Shown: positions 18,066 through 26,803 of the stretch, in pieces
Layout of the letters: each line of letters opens with the position of its first letter
Position numbering within the stretch: position 1 is the stretch's first letter
NCBI RefSeq assembly: GCF_001889405.1
Contig: NZ_CP017921.1
Location: 448,057 to 512,056, forward strand
DNA from: Methanohalophilus halophilus
Lineage (GTDB): Archaea; Halobacteriota; Methanosarcinia; Methanosarcinales; Methanosarcinaceae
Length of the DNA stretch: 64,000 nt
Direction of reading: 5' to 3'
Program-made: the position numbers and the translations under genes
The notes under the pieces: model-generated
The model's input: the letters and a program-made list of their open reading frames with translations, nothing else
Database searches by the model: none
Told to the model about the DNA's origin: nothing

Positions 18066-19697
18066 TTACAGATATTTTACCATATACGGACCTTCCAGTA
18101 CATACCCCAGTTTCCGGTAATATTCACGCACTCCAATCCCACTGATAACACTGAGTTTTTCAAAACCGGCATCTTTTGCCATTTTCTCAGCCTCAGAAAT
18201 CAACCTGAGACCATAACCCCTGTGCTGCCAGTCTTGATCCTTTGCAGATCCACCGACGACAACCATTGAACCATAAACATGTAATTCCCGTACAAGAGCC
18301 GAATTATCAAGTTCCGGTCGATGTGGATTGTGCGGAAACCTCAACCTCAAAAATCCAATCAAGATGTCCTGACTGACATCCTCAAAAGAGAGGAAATGTT
18401 CCTGCCCACCACAGGAAGAATAGGATTGCACCATAAATTCAATATCTTCTATTGAAGGTGGCCTTTCTTTCAGGATATTATGGCCAACTTCCCTGCAACG
18501 TATACACCTGCATTTGCCACCTTTTTGTATAAGTCGCTGGCCTGCAAGCTGGCGAATATTACTTTTTTTCACACCGGCCAATATCTGCTGTGCAGGAATA
18601 TCCCGCTGGATACGTTGTAGCCGCACCCACTTGGGAAGTATTGCTTTTATGTCAGCAAGCAGTTCCACAGCTTCTTCATCATAGAGGGGAGCGTACTTGC
18701 CTGCCCTCCACATTTTTTCAAGCTCTGTACCTTCGGTTACAAGAGTGGGATAGATCTTCAGGAAATCCGGCATGAAACGCGAGTCACTGAACAGTTTCTT
18801 AAATGCCCGCAGGTCCCGCTCATTATCCGAACCCGGAAGACGGGGCATTATATGGAAGCCTACTTTCAGGGCACTATCGCGCAATACGCGGTTAGCCTCA
18901 GCGGTGTCGGCAACTGTATGGCCCCGACGCATCCTTGAAAGTACAAAATCGTATACACTTTGCACCCCAATTTCCACTTTTGTAGCACCAAAATCCAGAA
19001 GCCGGTCTACCTCCACAGGAGATGTCCAGTCAGGACGCGTCTCATATGTTATACCTATGTTGCGAACCGCAGAACTTTCATTGGCCTCCTGTACATCTTC
19101 AATAGGAATATAGCCGTAAACATTATGGACGCTATCACGCCATTGATGCCCCTTAAAATCATTCATTGCCTCAAGACAACGTTTGGTGAACCATTCCTGG
19201 TAATCCATATTACGGGAGGTGAACGTACCCCCCATGACTATAAGTTCTGCCTTATCGACTTCGTGCCCGATTTCCTGCAACTGTTTCAGACGTGCGTGCA
19301 CTATCCTGTAGGGGTCATACTCATACTGTATGCCCCTCATGGCAGCAGGTTCCCTTCCCATATAACTCTGGGGAGATTCAAAAGAAGATGCAGGCCCGCC
19401 GGGGCAGGGCACACAGATACCGTGAGGACAGGGTGCGGGAGATGTCATAACCGCAATAACAGCCACCCCGGATATCGTTCTTACAGGCTTACGCCGCAGT
19501 AGGCTGCGCACAAATTCCTTTTCACCTTCAGAGGCAGCGGCTATCACATCGGAATTACGAGGCAGGGTTGACAGACCATATTGCCTGCTAATGTTCAGCT
19601 TTTTCCTGTTGAACTGCACCTTATCCAATGTGGAATCTTCAAGAACCAGCTCAACAAGTTTCCTGCAAGCTTTAGCAAAATCACCCTCATCAGACAT
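18066..19697 (-). CDS. elp3: Elp3: tRNA uridine-34 radical SAM/acetyltransferase
   Basis: A 543-residue enzyme that starts cm5U-type modification of wobble uridine. The radical SAM domain carries the iron-sulfur cysteines in PCPHGICVPCPGG (near 89-101); MGGTFTSRNMDYQEWF is near 155. The C-terminal GNAT acetyltransferase domain contains VVGGSAKDQDWQHRGYGLRL (near 489-508), the acetyl-CoA binding loop. The start at 19697 (MSDEGDFAKACRKL) is favoured over the frame extending to 19757; it overlaps the rfcS2 stop by 8 bases, so the two genes are coupled. Confidence 0.93.
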   Translation of the reverse strand: MSDEGDFAKACRKLVELVLEDSTLDKVQFNRKKLNISRQYGLSTLPRNSDVIAAASEGEKEFVRSLLRRKPVRTISGVAVIAVMTSPAPCPHGICVPCPGGPASSFESPQSYMGREPAAMRGIQYEYDPYRIVHARLKQLQEIGHEVDKAELIVMGGTFTSRNMDYQEWFTKRCLEAMNDFKGHQWRDSVHNVYGYIPIEDVQEANESSAVRNIGITYETRPDWTSPVEVDRLLDFGATKVEIGVQSVYDFVLSRMRRGHTVADTAEANRVLRDSALKVGFHIMPRLPGSDNERDLRAFKKLFSDSRFMPDFLKIYPTLVTEGTELEKMWRAGKYAPLYDEEAVELLADIKAILPKWVRLQRIQRDIPAQQILAGVKKSNIRQLAGQRLIQKGGKCRCIRCREVGHNILKERPPSIEDIEFMVQSYSSCGGQEHFLSFEDVSQDILIGFLRLRFPHNPHRPELDNSALVRELHVYGSMVVVGGSAKDQDWQHRGYGLRLISEAEKMAKDAGFEKLSVISGIGVREYYRKLGYVLEGPYMVKYL

Positions 19698-20721
19698 TGG
19701 CCATCTCCGTGACCAATCGTTCAAGATGTATCCTGTCGTTAGCAGAATTCCTGACATTCAGGTCAGCATCTGCAATCTTCAACAGGATCTGGGCAAGGAT
19801 TGCGGGAGATTCACCGGTATCACTCACAACCCGATACAAATGCCTGACAATTTCCACTCCGGACATACCTTCTTCAATAAGCATTTTATCAATCGCTTTA
19901 CGTGCCAGGGGGAAATCCGCAGCTGAGATAGCTTCCTGAAGGGAAGAAATGCCCTCGGGGACATCTTCCATTACTACTTCAAAGATTATGTCTGCAGATA
20001 GTTTTTCGCCGGCGTATTGGAGAGCTGCAGACTGGAGAAGCCGCAGGGCACAATCCACATTGCCCTTACAATGACGTGCAAGACCTCCAAGGGCTTCTCG
20101 GTCATAAGCAAGACCCTCACTACCAGCAACATCACCAAGGAAACCTACTAGTTCTTCATCCGACACGTAGGTGAAAAATAATTGCAATCCACGGGAGCGC
20201 AGGGGAGAAATGAGTCTTGAGGGCTGAGTTGTGGAAAAAATGAACCTGCAGGTGCGACTGTAGCGTTCCATGATCCGGCGCAAAGCATGCTGGGCGCTTT
20301 CGTTGAGGGATTCCGCACTATCGACAAATATAATCTTATAATCCGCATCGATTGAACCCATACTGGCATATTCATTTACCAGGTCCTTAAATATCGAAAT
20401 AACACTTGACCTGATCTTTTTGGGATCATCCGTCCCCAGAAAACGCACAAAACGTTTGTCCCTTACAAGATAACGTTTACCCTGATCGAAAAAATCTGAG
20501 GCATTGAAATAGGTGAAGTTGTGCTCAAAATTATCACCATAGATGCCTCTTGCAAGGGCAAATACAGCAGAGGCCTTCCCACTTCCTGCAGGACCGTGGA
20601 CTACAAGATGAGGCAATTTCCCGGAAGAAGCCAGATGTTGCATTACCGATATTGCCTTTTCATTTCCTACAAAATCATCCAGATCCTGTGGCCTGTATTT
20701 CAATGTCCAGAGATCTTTCAT
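19690..20721 (-). CDS. Replication factor C small subunit 2
   Basis: A 343-residue AAA+ clamp-loader subunit of the second small type (RfcS2) found in Methanosarcinales and haloarchaea. It opens LWTLKYRPQDLDDFVGNEKA. Walker A is GPAGSGKAS near 44-52 (Ala where Ser/Thr normally follows the Lys), and Walker B is IIFVDSAE near 128-135 instead of DEAD. The arginine-finger motif SRTCRF near 155-160 is intact. It therefore probably donates its finger to a neighbour in the RFC ring while binding ATP poorly itself. It overlaps secD by 4 bases. Confidence 0.88.
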   Translation of the reverse strand: MKDLWTLKYRPQDLDDFVGNEKAISVMQHLASSGKLPHLVVHGPAGSGKASAVFALARGIYGDNFEHNFTYFNASDFFDQGKRYLVRDKRFVRFLGTDDPKKIRSSVISIFKDLVNEYASMGSIDADYKIIFVDSAESLNESAQHALRRIMERYSRTCRFIFSTTQPSRLISPLRSRGLQLFFTYVSDEELVGFLGDVAGSEGLAYDREALGGLARHCKGNVDCALRLLQSAALQYAGEKLSADIIFEVVMEDVPEGISSLQEAISAADFPLARKAIDKMLIEEGMSGVEIVRHLYRVVSDTGESPAILAQILLKIADADLNVRNSANDRIHLERLVTEMANV

Positions 20722-22406
20722 TGCACCTCTCCGTCTTCCTGAAGTACTTCTTTTATCACCTTACCGTATACCGGACGGGCAATAAGTACACCGATCAATA
20801 CACCGACAATGGTGGTTATGGCGAAACCCTTCAGGGCCCCAAAGCCCATGACAACCAGAGGCGACATTGCAATAATAGTGGTTGCAGCGGCTGCAAAGAT
20901 TATGCTGAAAGCCCGGGTAATCCTCGAAAGGTAAACCTTTGTCGGGGGTAATTTACCCTCATAGAGCACCTCGTCGGTAATTATCACAAGGTGATCGATA
21001 CCCGTACCTATCACTGCTATTATACCGGCAATGCTTGGAAGATCAAGTTGCCATCCCACAGCTGCAGCAAACCCGAGGATCATGAGTACTTCACTAACAG
21101 AAGTGGCCACCATAGGCACAAGAATCTGTTTTTTACCATAACGACGGTAGACTACACCGGCAACTGCAAGCATAGAAAGTAATCCTGCAATAATCGCCTG
21201 CAGTTTAAACTGATCTCCCAGGGAGGCATCGACCTGTCCGGAGCCTACGAGCTCCACATTGACCGGCAGGGCTCCTGCACGCAGGTGAATTTGGAGTTGC
21301 TCGGCCTGTGTCTTGCTATCTTCATCAACACCAGTGGATGCCTGCCAGGAAGCAATTGGAGTAGTACGTAGAGAGGAAGCAGCTGATGGGCTGAGAGGTG
21401 CACCATACACTTCTTCGTCATCCAGATACATATAAAGCCAATGGGAGTTAGGATCATTCACTGCGCCTGTTTCTATCGCTACCTGCTGCAGGGCCACTGC
21501 ACCTTCCCTGCTAAGTGTGAATGGAGTATACCACTGACCGTCTTGTTGAGAAGGAATACCCACACTGGATATGGAATCACCATAAAGTACATGCCTTGTA
21601 TTATTACCCTCAACCTGCATTCTTATTTCAAATTTACCTGGCTGCTGTGCAATTTCTTTAGCAGTTGTCAGGTCCACACCTGCAAAATCGATCAGTATGT
21701 AGTCATCGCCAACAGTGCGCACTGGTATGTCTCTCAGACCCAGGGCATTGAATTTTTCACTGAGTATATCCACCGTAAGATCTCTTGTCTCTGTACGTAC
21801 ACCCTGCCGGTAGATTTTATTACCGTTTTCATCAGTAAGCAGGAAACCATTGACATCTTCAAGCAAACTTTCAACCGTTTCCTGGTCTGCTTTGGTTCTT
21901 ATTTCATACTCAATCCCATCAGGAGTCGCATAAGGTACCACTTCAGAACCAAATTCCTCAGAAAGATAGGTGGATATTAATTGCTGTTTGGTTGTGTAAA
22001 TTGTAATTTCATAGGTGTCACCTCTCTGCGTTATAGACGAATCACTAAATCCCAGTAAGTTCAGGTATGATTGAGTGATTTCCCCTTCTGTTTCTAATGC
22101 AATAGATAACCTAGATCGATCCGAAGTTTGCACTACATTTTTGACTGTTACAGGAGAACCTATAGCTTTTTCGATAATTGCACTGGCTGTCAGGCCTTCA
22201 TCCACATCTGCCTGAATAACAGCTCCCTGCAGGCTTACCTGAAGCCAGGAGCCGCCTTCCAGATCAAGACCGTAATTAAGATTGGAGTTAAAACCATCAT
22301 CAGATGAGTACCATGGCTGGATTGCAACAAGCGAAATCAAAATTGCAAGGATAAAGATGCGTATTCTCCAATCACTTAAGAGACCTTTTGGCTTTTCTTC
22401 ACTCAT
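20718..22406 (-). CDS. secD: Protein export protein SecD
   Basis: A 562-residue archaeal SecD. After a first membrane helix (about 13-30) comes a long extracytoplasmic domain containing the P1 head (GLDLEGGSWLQVSL near 47), then five C-terminal membrane helices from about residue 400, with the family motif GTGIDHLVIITDEVL near 478. With SecF it aids secretion using the ion gradient. The ATG at 22406 (MSEEKPKG) overlaps the secF stop as ATGA and is chosen over an upstream in-frame ATG at 22442 inside secF. Confidence 0.93.
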   Translation of the reverse strand: MSEEKPKGLLSDWRIRIFILAILISLVAIQPWYSSDDGFNSNLNYGLDLEGGSWLQVSLQGAVIQADVDEGLTASAIIEKAIGSPVTVKNVVQTSDRSRLSIALETEGEITQSYLNLLGFSDSSITQRGDTYEITIYTTKQQLISTYLSEEFGSEVVPYATPDGIEYEIRTKADQETVESLLEDVNGFLLTDENGNKIYRQGVRTETRDLTVDILSEKFNALGLRDIPVRTVGDDYILIDFAGVDLTTAKEIAQQPGKFEIRMQVEGNNTRHVLYGDSISSVGIPSQQDGQWYTPFTLSREGAVALQQVAIETGAVNDPNSHWLYMYLDDEEVYGAPLSPSAASSLRTTPIASWQASTGVDEDSKTQAEQLQIHLRAGALPVNVELVGSGQVDASLGDQFKLQAIIAGLLSMLAVAGVVYRRYGKKQILVPMVATSVSEVLMILGFAAAVGWQLDLPSIAGIIAVIGTGIDHLVIITDEVLYEGKLPPTKVYLSRITRAFSIIFAAAATTIIAMSPLVVMGFGALKGFAITTIVGVLIGVLIARPVYGKVIKEVLQEDGEVQ

Positions 22407-23299
22407 GACTTCACCACCTTTGGGTTTCTCTTTGAATACCACCGTATAATACCTGTGTTTAGAAGCCAGGTGTTTATGATATCGGCAAGCAGACCGAATA
22501 TCAATACAATCGAAATGTCAGAAAGGAGAGTCATTTGCGATAATGAGGGAATCAATACATAGGAATAAGTCGAAACCATATACATTGCAACAACCGCAGC
22601 AAGGGTTGTGGAAGTCATTGTAAGTCCAGTATGCATGGCGAGAGATATTTTTTCATTTGCAGAACCACGGCGTTTAAACATACGTGTCGTGAGTAAAACA
22701 TCACTATCCACAGAATAACCAATTATCATCAAAAGTGCTGCCACTGTTCCCAGGGAAAGTTCAACTCCTGCAAGGGTCATCAATGCAGCTGCTATACAAA
22801 TGTCAGATATTGAAGATATAACCACTGCTAAAGAAGGTATAAAATTGCGAAAGACCAAAAAAATCACTACTGACATACCAAGTAGTGAAAGGAGTAAAGC
22901 CTGAAGAGCTTGTAACTGCAAATCTTCCCCGTAGATAGCTCCGACCTGCTGGATTTCTACAGAGGAATACGCAGAAATTATGTCTTTTTCAACTTCCAAT
23001 TGAAGATTCTTTTCCATAGGTCCAAATTGAAGAACTGCTCTATCACCGGTTTTGCGGATATCTACAAGAGGATAGTCCATGTAATTTGACTCCAGTTCCC
23101 CAGTGCTTTCATCAGTCTGGAAGGAGATCATTGTTCCACCCTTAAACTCCATACCCAAGTTTACAGGAGTCCCCGACGTGGAATAAGTAAAACCCATAAT
23201 GAGTAAAGCAATCACAAATATTGCAATTGGTATTGCCACAATTTGCCTGTCAGTATGGCTTTTTATGAAATTGTCAAATTTACCAATAATTAATGACAT
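22403..23299 (-). CDS. secF: Protein export protein SecF
   Basis: A 298-residue SecF with a first membrane helix (about 20-42), the motif LGMEFKGGTMISF near 50, and a five-helix C-terminal part including GYSVDSDVLLTTRMFKRRG near 190. It pairs with SecD. The start at 23299 (MSLIIGKFDNF) fits the family; the open frame runs upstream to 23440 but through promoter sequence, where a TATA box (TTTATATAATATTAT, about 23363-23377) is read on this strand. Confidence 0.93.
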   Translation of the reverse strand: MSLIIGKFDNFIKSHTDRQIVAIPIAIFVIALLIMGFTYSTSGTPVNLGMEFKGGTMISFQTDESTGELESNYMDYPLVDIRKTGDRAVLQFGPMEKNLQLEVEKDIISAYSSVEIQQVGAIYGEDLQLQALQALLLSLLGMSVVIFLVFRNFIPSLAVVISSISDICIAAALMTLAGVELSLGTVAALLMIIGYSVDSDVLLTTRMFKRRGSANEKISLAMHTGLTMTSTTLAAVVAMYMVSTYSYVLIPSLSQMTLLSDISIVLIFGLLADIINTWLLNTGIIRWYSKRNPKVVKS

Positions 23300-23457
23300 G
23301 ATTTTTATGCTCCAATGATGTGAAATTAAATGCCGTTGTGAATGTGAGCTTGCATCAATGCATACTATAATATTATATAAACTGTTTTCTTGCAAACGTG
23401 TTTTTATAGATAAAGCGCAATTTTTCAGAATCTTTAACACAGGAGAGGTATACAGTT

Positions 23458-23565
23458 GTGAACTACCCTCTAAATAAAAACCATCTGGAGTCCTGCTTCA
23501 ATTATGAGGGAGAAAGATCCCTCGTACATATAATAAAAATGTTTTTTCACACGTATAATTGGTAA
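23458..23565 (+). CDS. Possible small protein of 35 residues
   Basis: In the 300-base gap between secF and the dCMP deaminase gene, a GTG-started frame encodes 35 residues beginning MNYPLNKNHLESC and ending FFHTYNW. AGGAGAGG lies about 10 bases before the GTG and a TATA-like TTTTTATAGATAAA (23401-23414) about 45 bases before it, so promoter, RBS and frame are in order. Inside it, GAGGGA and TCCCTC (23506-23523) can form a hairpin, so the segment could instead be a small RNA. No similarity is recognised. Confidence 0.35.
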   Translation: MNYPLNKNHLESCFNYEGERSLVHIIKMFFHTYNW

Positions 23566-23598
23566 TTAATATATATCCCCCTAACCAACTTTACAGGT

Positions 23599-24069
23599 AT
23601 GCCATATAGACCATCCGTTGACGAATATTTTCTTGAAATAGCCACCGTTATAGCCAAAAGATCCACATGTCTTCGCAACCGGGTGGGAGCGGTTATCGTA
23701 CGGGATAAACAGATCCTTTCCACCGGTTACAACGGAGCCCCGAGTAATATGGAACACTGTCTGGATATCGGATGTATCCGGCAAAAAAACAATATCGAAT
23801 CAGGCACACGTCATGAGAAATGCCGGGCAGTGCATGCCGAACAGAATGCCATTATACAGGCAGCATTGCATGGAGCTGGAATCGAAGGGGCAACTCTCTA
23901 CTGTACACACCAACCCTGCATCCTGTGTACCAAAATGATAATCAATTCCCGAATAAACCGGGTGGTTTACCTGACATCATATCCGGATACTGATGCTCTG
24001 GATTTCTTTAATGATGCGGGAGTGGAGATAATAAATCTGCCAGTATCAAGACTTCTTGGAAATGCGTAA
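23599..24069 (+). CDS. Deoxycytidylate deaminase family protein
   Basis: A 156-residue zinc deaminase of the dCMP deaminase/ComE family. The catalytic zinc site is HAEQNAI (near 76-82) with the paired cysteines in CTHQPCILCTK (near 98-108); the extra NGAPSNMEHC segment is typical of dCMP deaminases. It would convert dCMP to dUMP for thymidylate synthesis. A TATA box (TTAATATATATCC, 23566-23578) about 25-30 bases before the ATG implies a leaderless mRNA. Its 3' end overlaps cofE convergently by 24 bases. Confidence 0.9.
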   Translation: MPYRPSVDEYFLEIATVIAKRSTCLRNRVGAVIVRDKQILSTGYNGAPSNMEHCLDIGCIRQKNNIESGTRHEKCRAVHAEQNAIIQAALHGAGIEGATLYCTHQPCILCTKMIINSRINRVVYLTSYPDTDALDFFNDAGVEIINLPVSRLLGNA

Positions 24070-24801
24070 AGCTTTCTTAATGAGATCCATATTGTCCGGC
24101 CGGTACAACTGGCGTGCAGATGTTTTTTCCTCGGTAAACAGGGGTATACCCCGTACAACAACTACCGGATTACCTCCACTACCCTCTCCCATCAGCAGGT
24201 TTGCAGCCGCTGCCACTTCATCGGCAACCGCTTCCTCACTGATCTGCATTTCATAGCCGAAAAGATCCTTCGTACCCTTCCAGTGATAAATGGGAGCAGC
24301 ATGGTACAACCCTATTGCAACACCTGTCTGACCCAGTCTGAAAGCCCTGCCATTGGTATCAGTTACCACAACAGCAATCCTGCAACCTGTAATCTCTTCA
24401 ACACTCTCACCTATACTTCTGGCACTGGCATCCCCGTCCCGGGGAAGATCGGCAAGTAAATCGTTCTCGACATTGGAATCATCCACTCCCGCATTGATGC
24501 ATACATGTGCCCTGTCGGATTGAACAAGCATCACAGGAGATTCAACAAAACACTCGCTGCACCTGTCAAGTACCGCCTGTACAAGCCGTGGATCCTTATC
24601 ATCCTTTCTGCCAATCGCAATTGCCTGGGCAGAGGGGTTAATATTGTCAAGGGAAAACAGTTCATTTTCGGCTTTTGCAATGATGGTAGAAGCAATAACC
24701 AGCACATCACCATCTTCCAGCACGGCATGCTCACATATAATGGCCGCAATATCGTCACCGGGTTTTATCAGAGGTATATCATCAACAGTAAAGGCTTCCA
24801 T
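24046..24801 (-). CDS. cofE: Coenzyme F420-0:L-glutamate ligase
   Basis: A 251-residue CofE, which adds gamma-linked glutamates to F420-0 using GTP. Typical segments are VLVIASTIIAKAENE near 33, VCINAGVDDSNVE near 104-116 and VVVTDTNGRAFRLGQTGVAIG near 144-164. The ATG at 24801 is preferred (AAGGTG just upstream); an in-frame GTG two codons earlier is possible. The promoter TATA lies near 24855-24866 on this strand. It overlaps the dCMP deaminase gene tail to tail. Confidence 0.94.
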   Translation of the reverse strand: MEAFTVDDIPLIKPGDDIAAIICEHAVLEDGDVLVIASTIIAKAENELFSLDNINPSAQAIAIGRKDDKDPRLVQAVLDRCSECFVESPVMLVQSDRAHVCINAGVDDSNVENDLLADLPRDGDASARSIGESVEEITGCRIAVVVTDTNGRAFRLGQTGVAIGLYHAAPIYHWKGTKDLFGYEMQISEEAVADEVAAAANLLMGEGSGGNPVVVVRGIPLFTEEKTSARQLYRPDNMDLIKKALRISKKS

Positions 24802-24870
24802 CTTCACCTTTTTTCAACTCCACAGGAAAATACAGCAGCTCATAAATAATACTAGCCCTATATATTAACC

Positions 24871-24935
24871 TGCGGCGATGATGAGAGTTACCCCCACCGA
24901 GCAAAGTATGAGGACAAAACTTAACTGATGCCGCA
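24871..24935 (+). ncRNA. C/D box methylation-guide sRNA
   Basis: All elements of an archaeal C/D sRNA are present. The terminal stem is TGCGGC (24871-24876) paired with GCCGCA (24930-24935). The C box is ATGATGA (24878-24884), D' CCGA (24897-24900), C' ATGAGGA (24908-24914, one mismatch) and D CTGA (24925-24928). Guides are 12 nt (GAGTTACCCCCA) before D' and 10 nt (CAAAACTTAA) before D, and the D'-C' gap is 7 nt. A TATA-like ATAAATA (24842-24848) lies about 26 bases upstream of the first stem base. It would direct 2'-O-methylation of rRNA or tRNA. The strand follows from box order. Confidence 0.8.
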
Positions 24936-24968
24936 AAAAATGAAACCTCCCTGCAAACTGCAGAGAGG
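24935..24968 (-). terminator. Terminator of hsp20
   Basis: On the minus strand, CCTCTCTGCA and TGCAGGGAGG form a 10-bp stem with one G-U pair around a 3-base loop, followed by TTTCATTTTTT. It begins 20 bases after the hsp20 stop. The T-tract end abuts the sRNA 3' end. Confidence 0.65.
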
Positions 24969-24988
24969 TAATATCACATTTAATTAAC

Positions 24989-25453
24989 TTATTCGATTGA
25001 GATCTTCGGTTTTTCAGCTTCTTTGGTTTTTGGTAATGTGACTGTCAGCACCCCTTCCTCAAGTTTGGCCGTGGCGCCTTCCTCAGTCACAGAAGCCGGC
25101 AAAGAAACCGCCCTGGAGAAACTTGAATACCTGCGCTCTTTCTGGAAGTAACCTTCTTCCTCTTTCTCTTCTTCCTTTTTACATTCTGCACTGATCTCAA
25201 TCATGCCCTCGGATACACGGATGTCCACATCCTCCTTATTGACACCTGGCAGATCTGTGGTAACCACTACTGAATCATCCTTCTCCTGGACATCCACAAG
25301 AGGAGCCATCGTTTCGCCACCCTTCCATTGCACCGAAGGTAAGAATTCCCTGAAAAGGTCGTTTAGGTAATCCTGTGTCTGTTTGATCTCATCGAATGGA
25401 TCCCATCTACTTACTGAAGGTGAATTTCCCCTGCGTATTAATCCTCTTTTCAT
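24989..25453 (-). CDS. Small heat shock protein, Hsp20 family
   Basis: A 154-residue alpha-crystallin-type chaperone. The N-terminal arm has SRWDPFDEIKQTQDYLNDLF. The crystallin domain runs from about 45 to 145 and includes VVTTDLPGVNKEDVDIRV and the A-x-x-x-n-G-v-L-like signature AKLEEGVLTVTLPK (about 129-142). The C-terminal anchor is IxI-like (PKISIE). It holds unfolding proteins. Its leader contains a hairpin that overlaps the RBS and may sense temperature. A good terminator follows. Confidence 0.95.
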   Translation of the reverse strand: MKRGLIRRGNSPSVSRWDPFDEIKQTQDYLNDLFREFLPSVQWKGGETMAPLVDVQEKDDSVVVTTDLPGVNKEDVDIRVSEGMIEISAECKKEEEKEEEGYFQKERRYSSFSRAVSLPASVTEEGATAKLEEGVLTVTLPKTKEAEKPKISIE

Positions 25454-25464
25454 ATTATACCACT

Positions 25465-25493
25465 CCTGTTATTCCTGTTGTGGAAATAACAGG
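25465..25493 (-). promoter_or_regulatory. Hairpin in the hsp20 leader overlapping the RBS
   Basis: On the minus strand CCTGTTATTTCC and GGAATAACAGG pair over 11 bp (one bulge) around a 6-base loop. The 3' arm ends in AGG of the hsp20 ribosome binding site AGGAG, which lies 8 bases before the ATG. It could be a temperature-sensitive RNA switch, a DNA operator, or a terminator of the upstream apgM gene whose stop is 41 bases away. Confidence 0.45.
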
Positions 25494-25533
25494 ACATCAT
25501 TATGTGATTACATCTTTAAGTGCTTTTCGAAAC

Positions 25534-26718
25534 TCAAAGGGAAAGCAGGGTATGTATCAGTTCGCAACCTTTGACAGTTGAAAGTATACCATCTGTTGCT
25601 GCATCTTCTGAGTAAGTTTTGACGATATCGGCATCCTGATTGAAAGAGGGATAGATCACAAAGGGTACAGGATCTGGAGTATGGGTTCTTACTGCAATTG
25701 GTGTAGGGTGGTCGGGAAGGACAAGTACGTTACACTCTTCTGGCAGTTTTTCTATTCCTTTAAGAATGGTACCCACAACTTTGGAATCAAAATCCTCTAC
25801 TGCCTGTATCTTGGCTTCCAAACTACCCATATGTCCGGCTTCATCGGGAGCTTCCACATGAACAAAAACAATGTCATGATCTTTCAGAGATTCAAGGGCA
25901 TATTCTGCCTTGCCTATATAATTTGTATCAAGATATCCTGTAGCTCCGGGAACTTCAATTACATCCATTCCTTCACAGATGCCCAGGCCCTTGATAAGGT
26001 CCACTGCAGATATTACAGCTGCTTTTAATCCGTACATTTCTTCAAAAGAAGGCATCGAAGGAGCATAACCCTGACCCCAGAACCATATGGAATTGGCAGG
26101 CCTCTTACCTTCTTCAATGCGTTTTTTATTAACAGGATGCTCGGAAAGAATATCCCAGGATGCCCTAATCAATTCTTCCAGTTTTTCTGCAGAATCACCC
26201 CGCGGCATGTGATCTGAAGCCGGGTCCTCAACCACATCGTGAGGAGGGGTACAGACAGCATCCGCACCAAATTGGGCAACCATAAGATGGCGATAACTGA
26301 TCCCCGGATAAAAATGGACGTCCCCACCCAGTTCATCCTCAATCGCCTGCATGAGTTGACTTGCTTCTTCGGTGGAAATATGACCGGCACTGTGATCCAG
26401 TATATTGCCATTTTCAATTGTTATCAGGTTACAACGGAAAGCAACATCATTTTTATTCAGCTCAATCCCCATACTTGCCGCCTCTAAGGGAGCACGTCCC
26501 GAATAATATTTGGCAGGGTCATAACCCAGAATGGACATATTAGCCACATCGCTGCCTGCGGGCATTCCATCCGGAACATTGGTAGCCAGACCATTTATTC
26601 CCTCCAGCGCCATACGGTCCATGTGGGGAATATCCGCAGCTTCTAATACAGTTTTGTCTCCCAACTCCCTAATAGGATAATCTGCCATTCCGTCACCAAT
26701 TAATACAATATGTTTCAT
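25534..26718 (-). CDS. apgM: Cofactor-independent phosphoglycerate mutase, archaeal type
   Basis: A 394-residue alkaline-phosphatase superfamily enzyme converting 3- to 2-phosphoglycerate. Metal and catalytic motifs are VLIGDGMAD (near 4-12), the nucleophile serine in [17 protein letters not shown] (near 52-68), [10 protein letters not shown] (near 276-285) and VLPDHPTP (near 322-329). The ATG at 26718 ([10 protein letters not shown]) is chosen; five extra codons upstream are possible. It works with the phosphatase and aldolase genes of central carbon metabolism elsewhere in the window. Confidence 0.94.
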   Translation of the reverse strand: MKHIVLIGDGMADYPIRELGDKTVLEAADIPHMDRMALEGINGLATNVPDGMPAGSDVANMSILGYDPAKYYSGRAPLEAASMGIELNKNDVAFRCNLITIENGNILDHSAGHISTEEASQLMQAIEDELGGDVHFYPGISYRHLMVAQFGADAVCTPPHDVVEDPASDHMPRGDSAEKLEELIRASWDILSEHPVNKKRIEEGKRPANSIWFWGQGYAPSMPSFEEMYGLKAAVISAVDLIKGLGICEGMDVIEVPGATGYLDTNYIGKAEYALESLKDHDIVFVHVEAPDEAGHMGSLEAKIQAVEDFDSKVVGTILKGIEKLPEECNVLVLPDHPTPIAVRTHTPDPVPFVIYPSFNQDADIVKTYSEDAATDGILSTVKGCELIHTLLSL

Positions 26719-26803
26719 ACAAACACCTGCCATCTTTTTAAATACAAAACTGTCAATTATTCATAAGACAATCAAAAATATAAGCATACGAGGGTGAGGA
26801 CTA

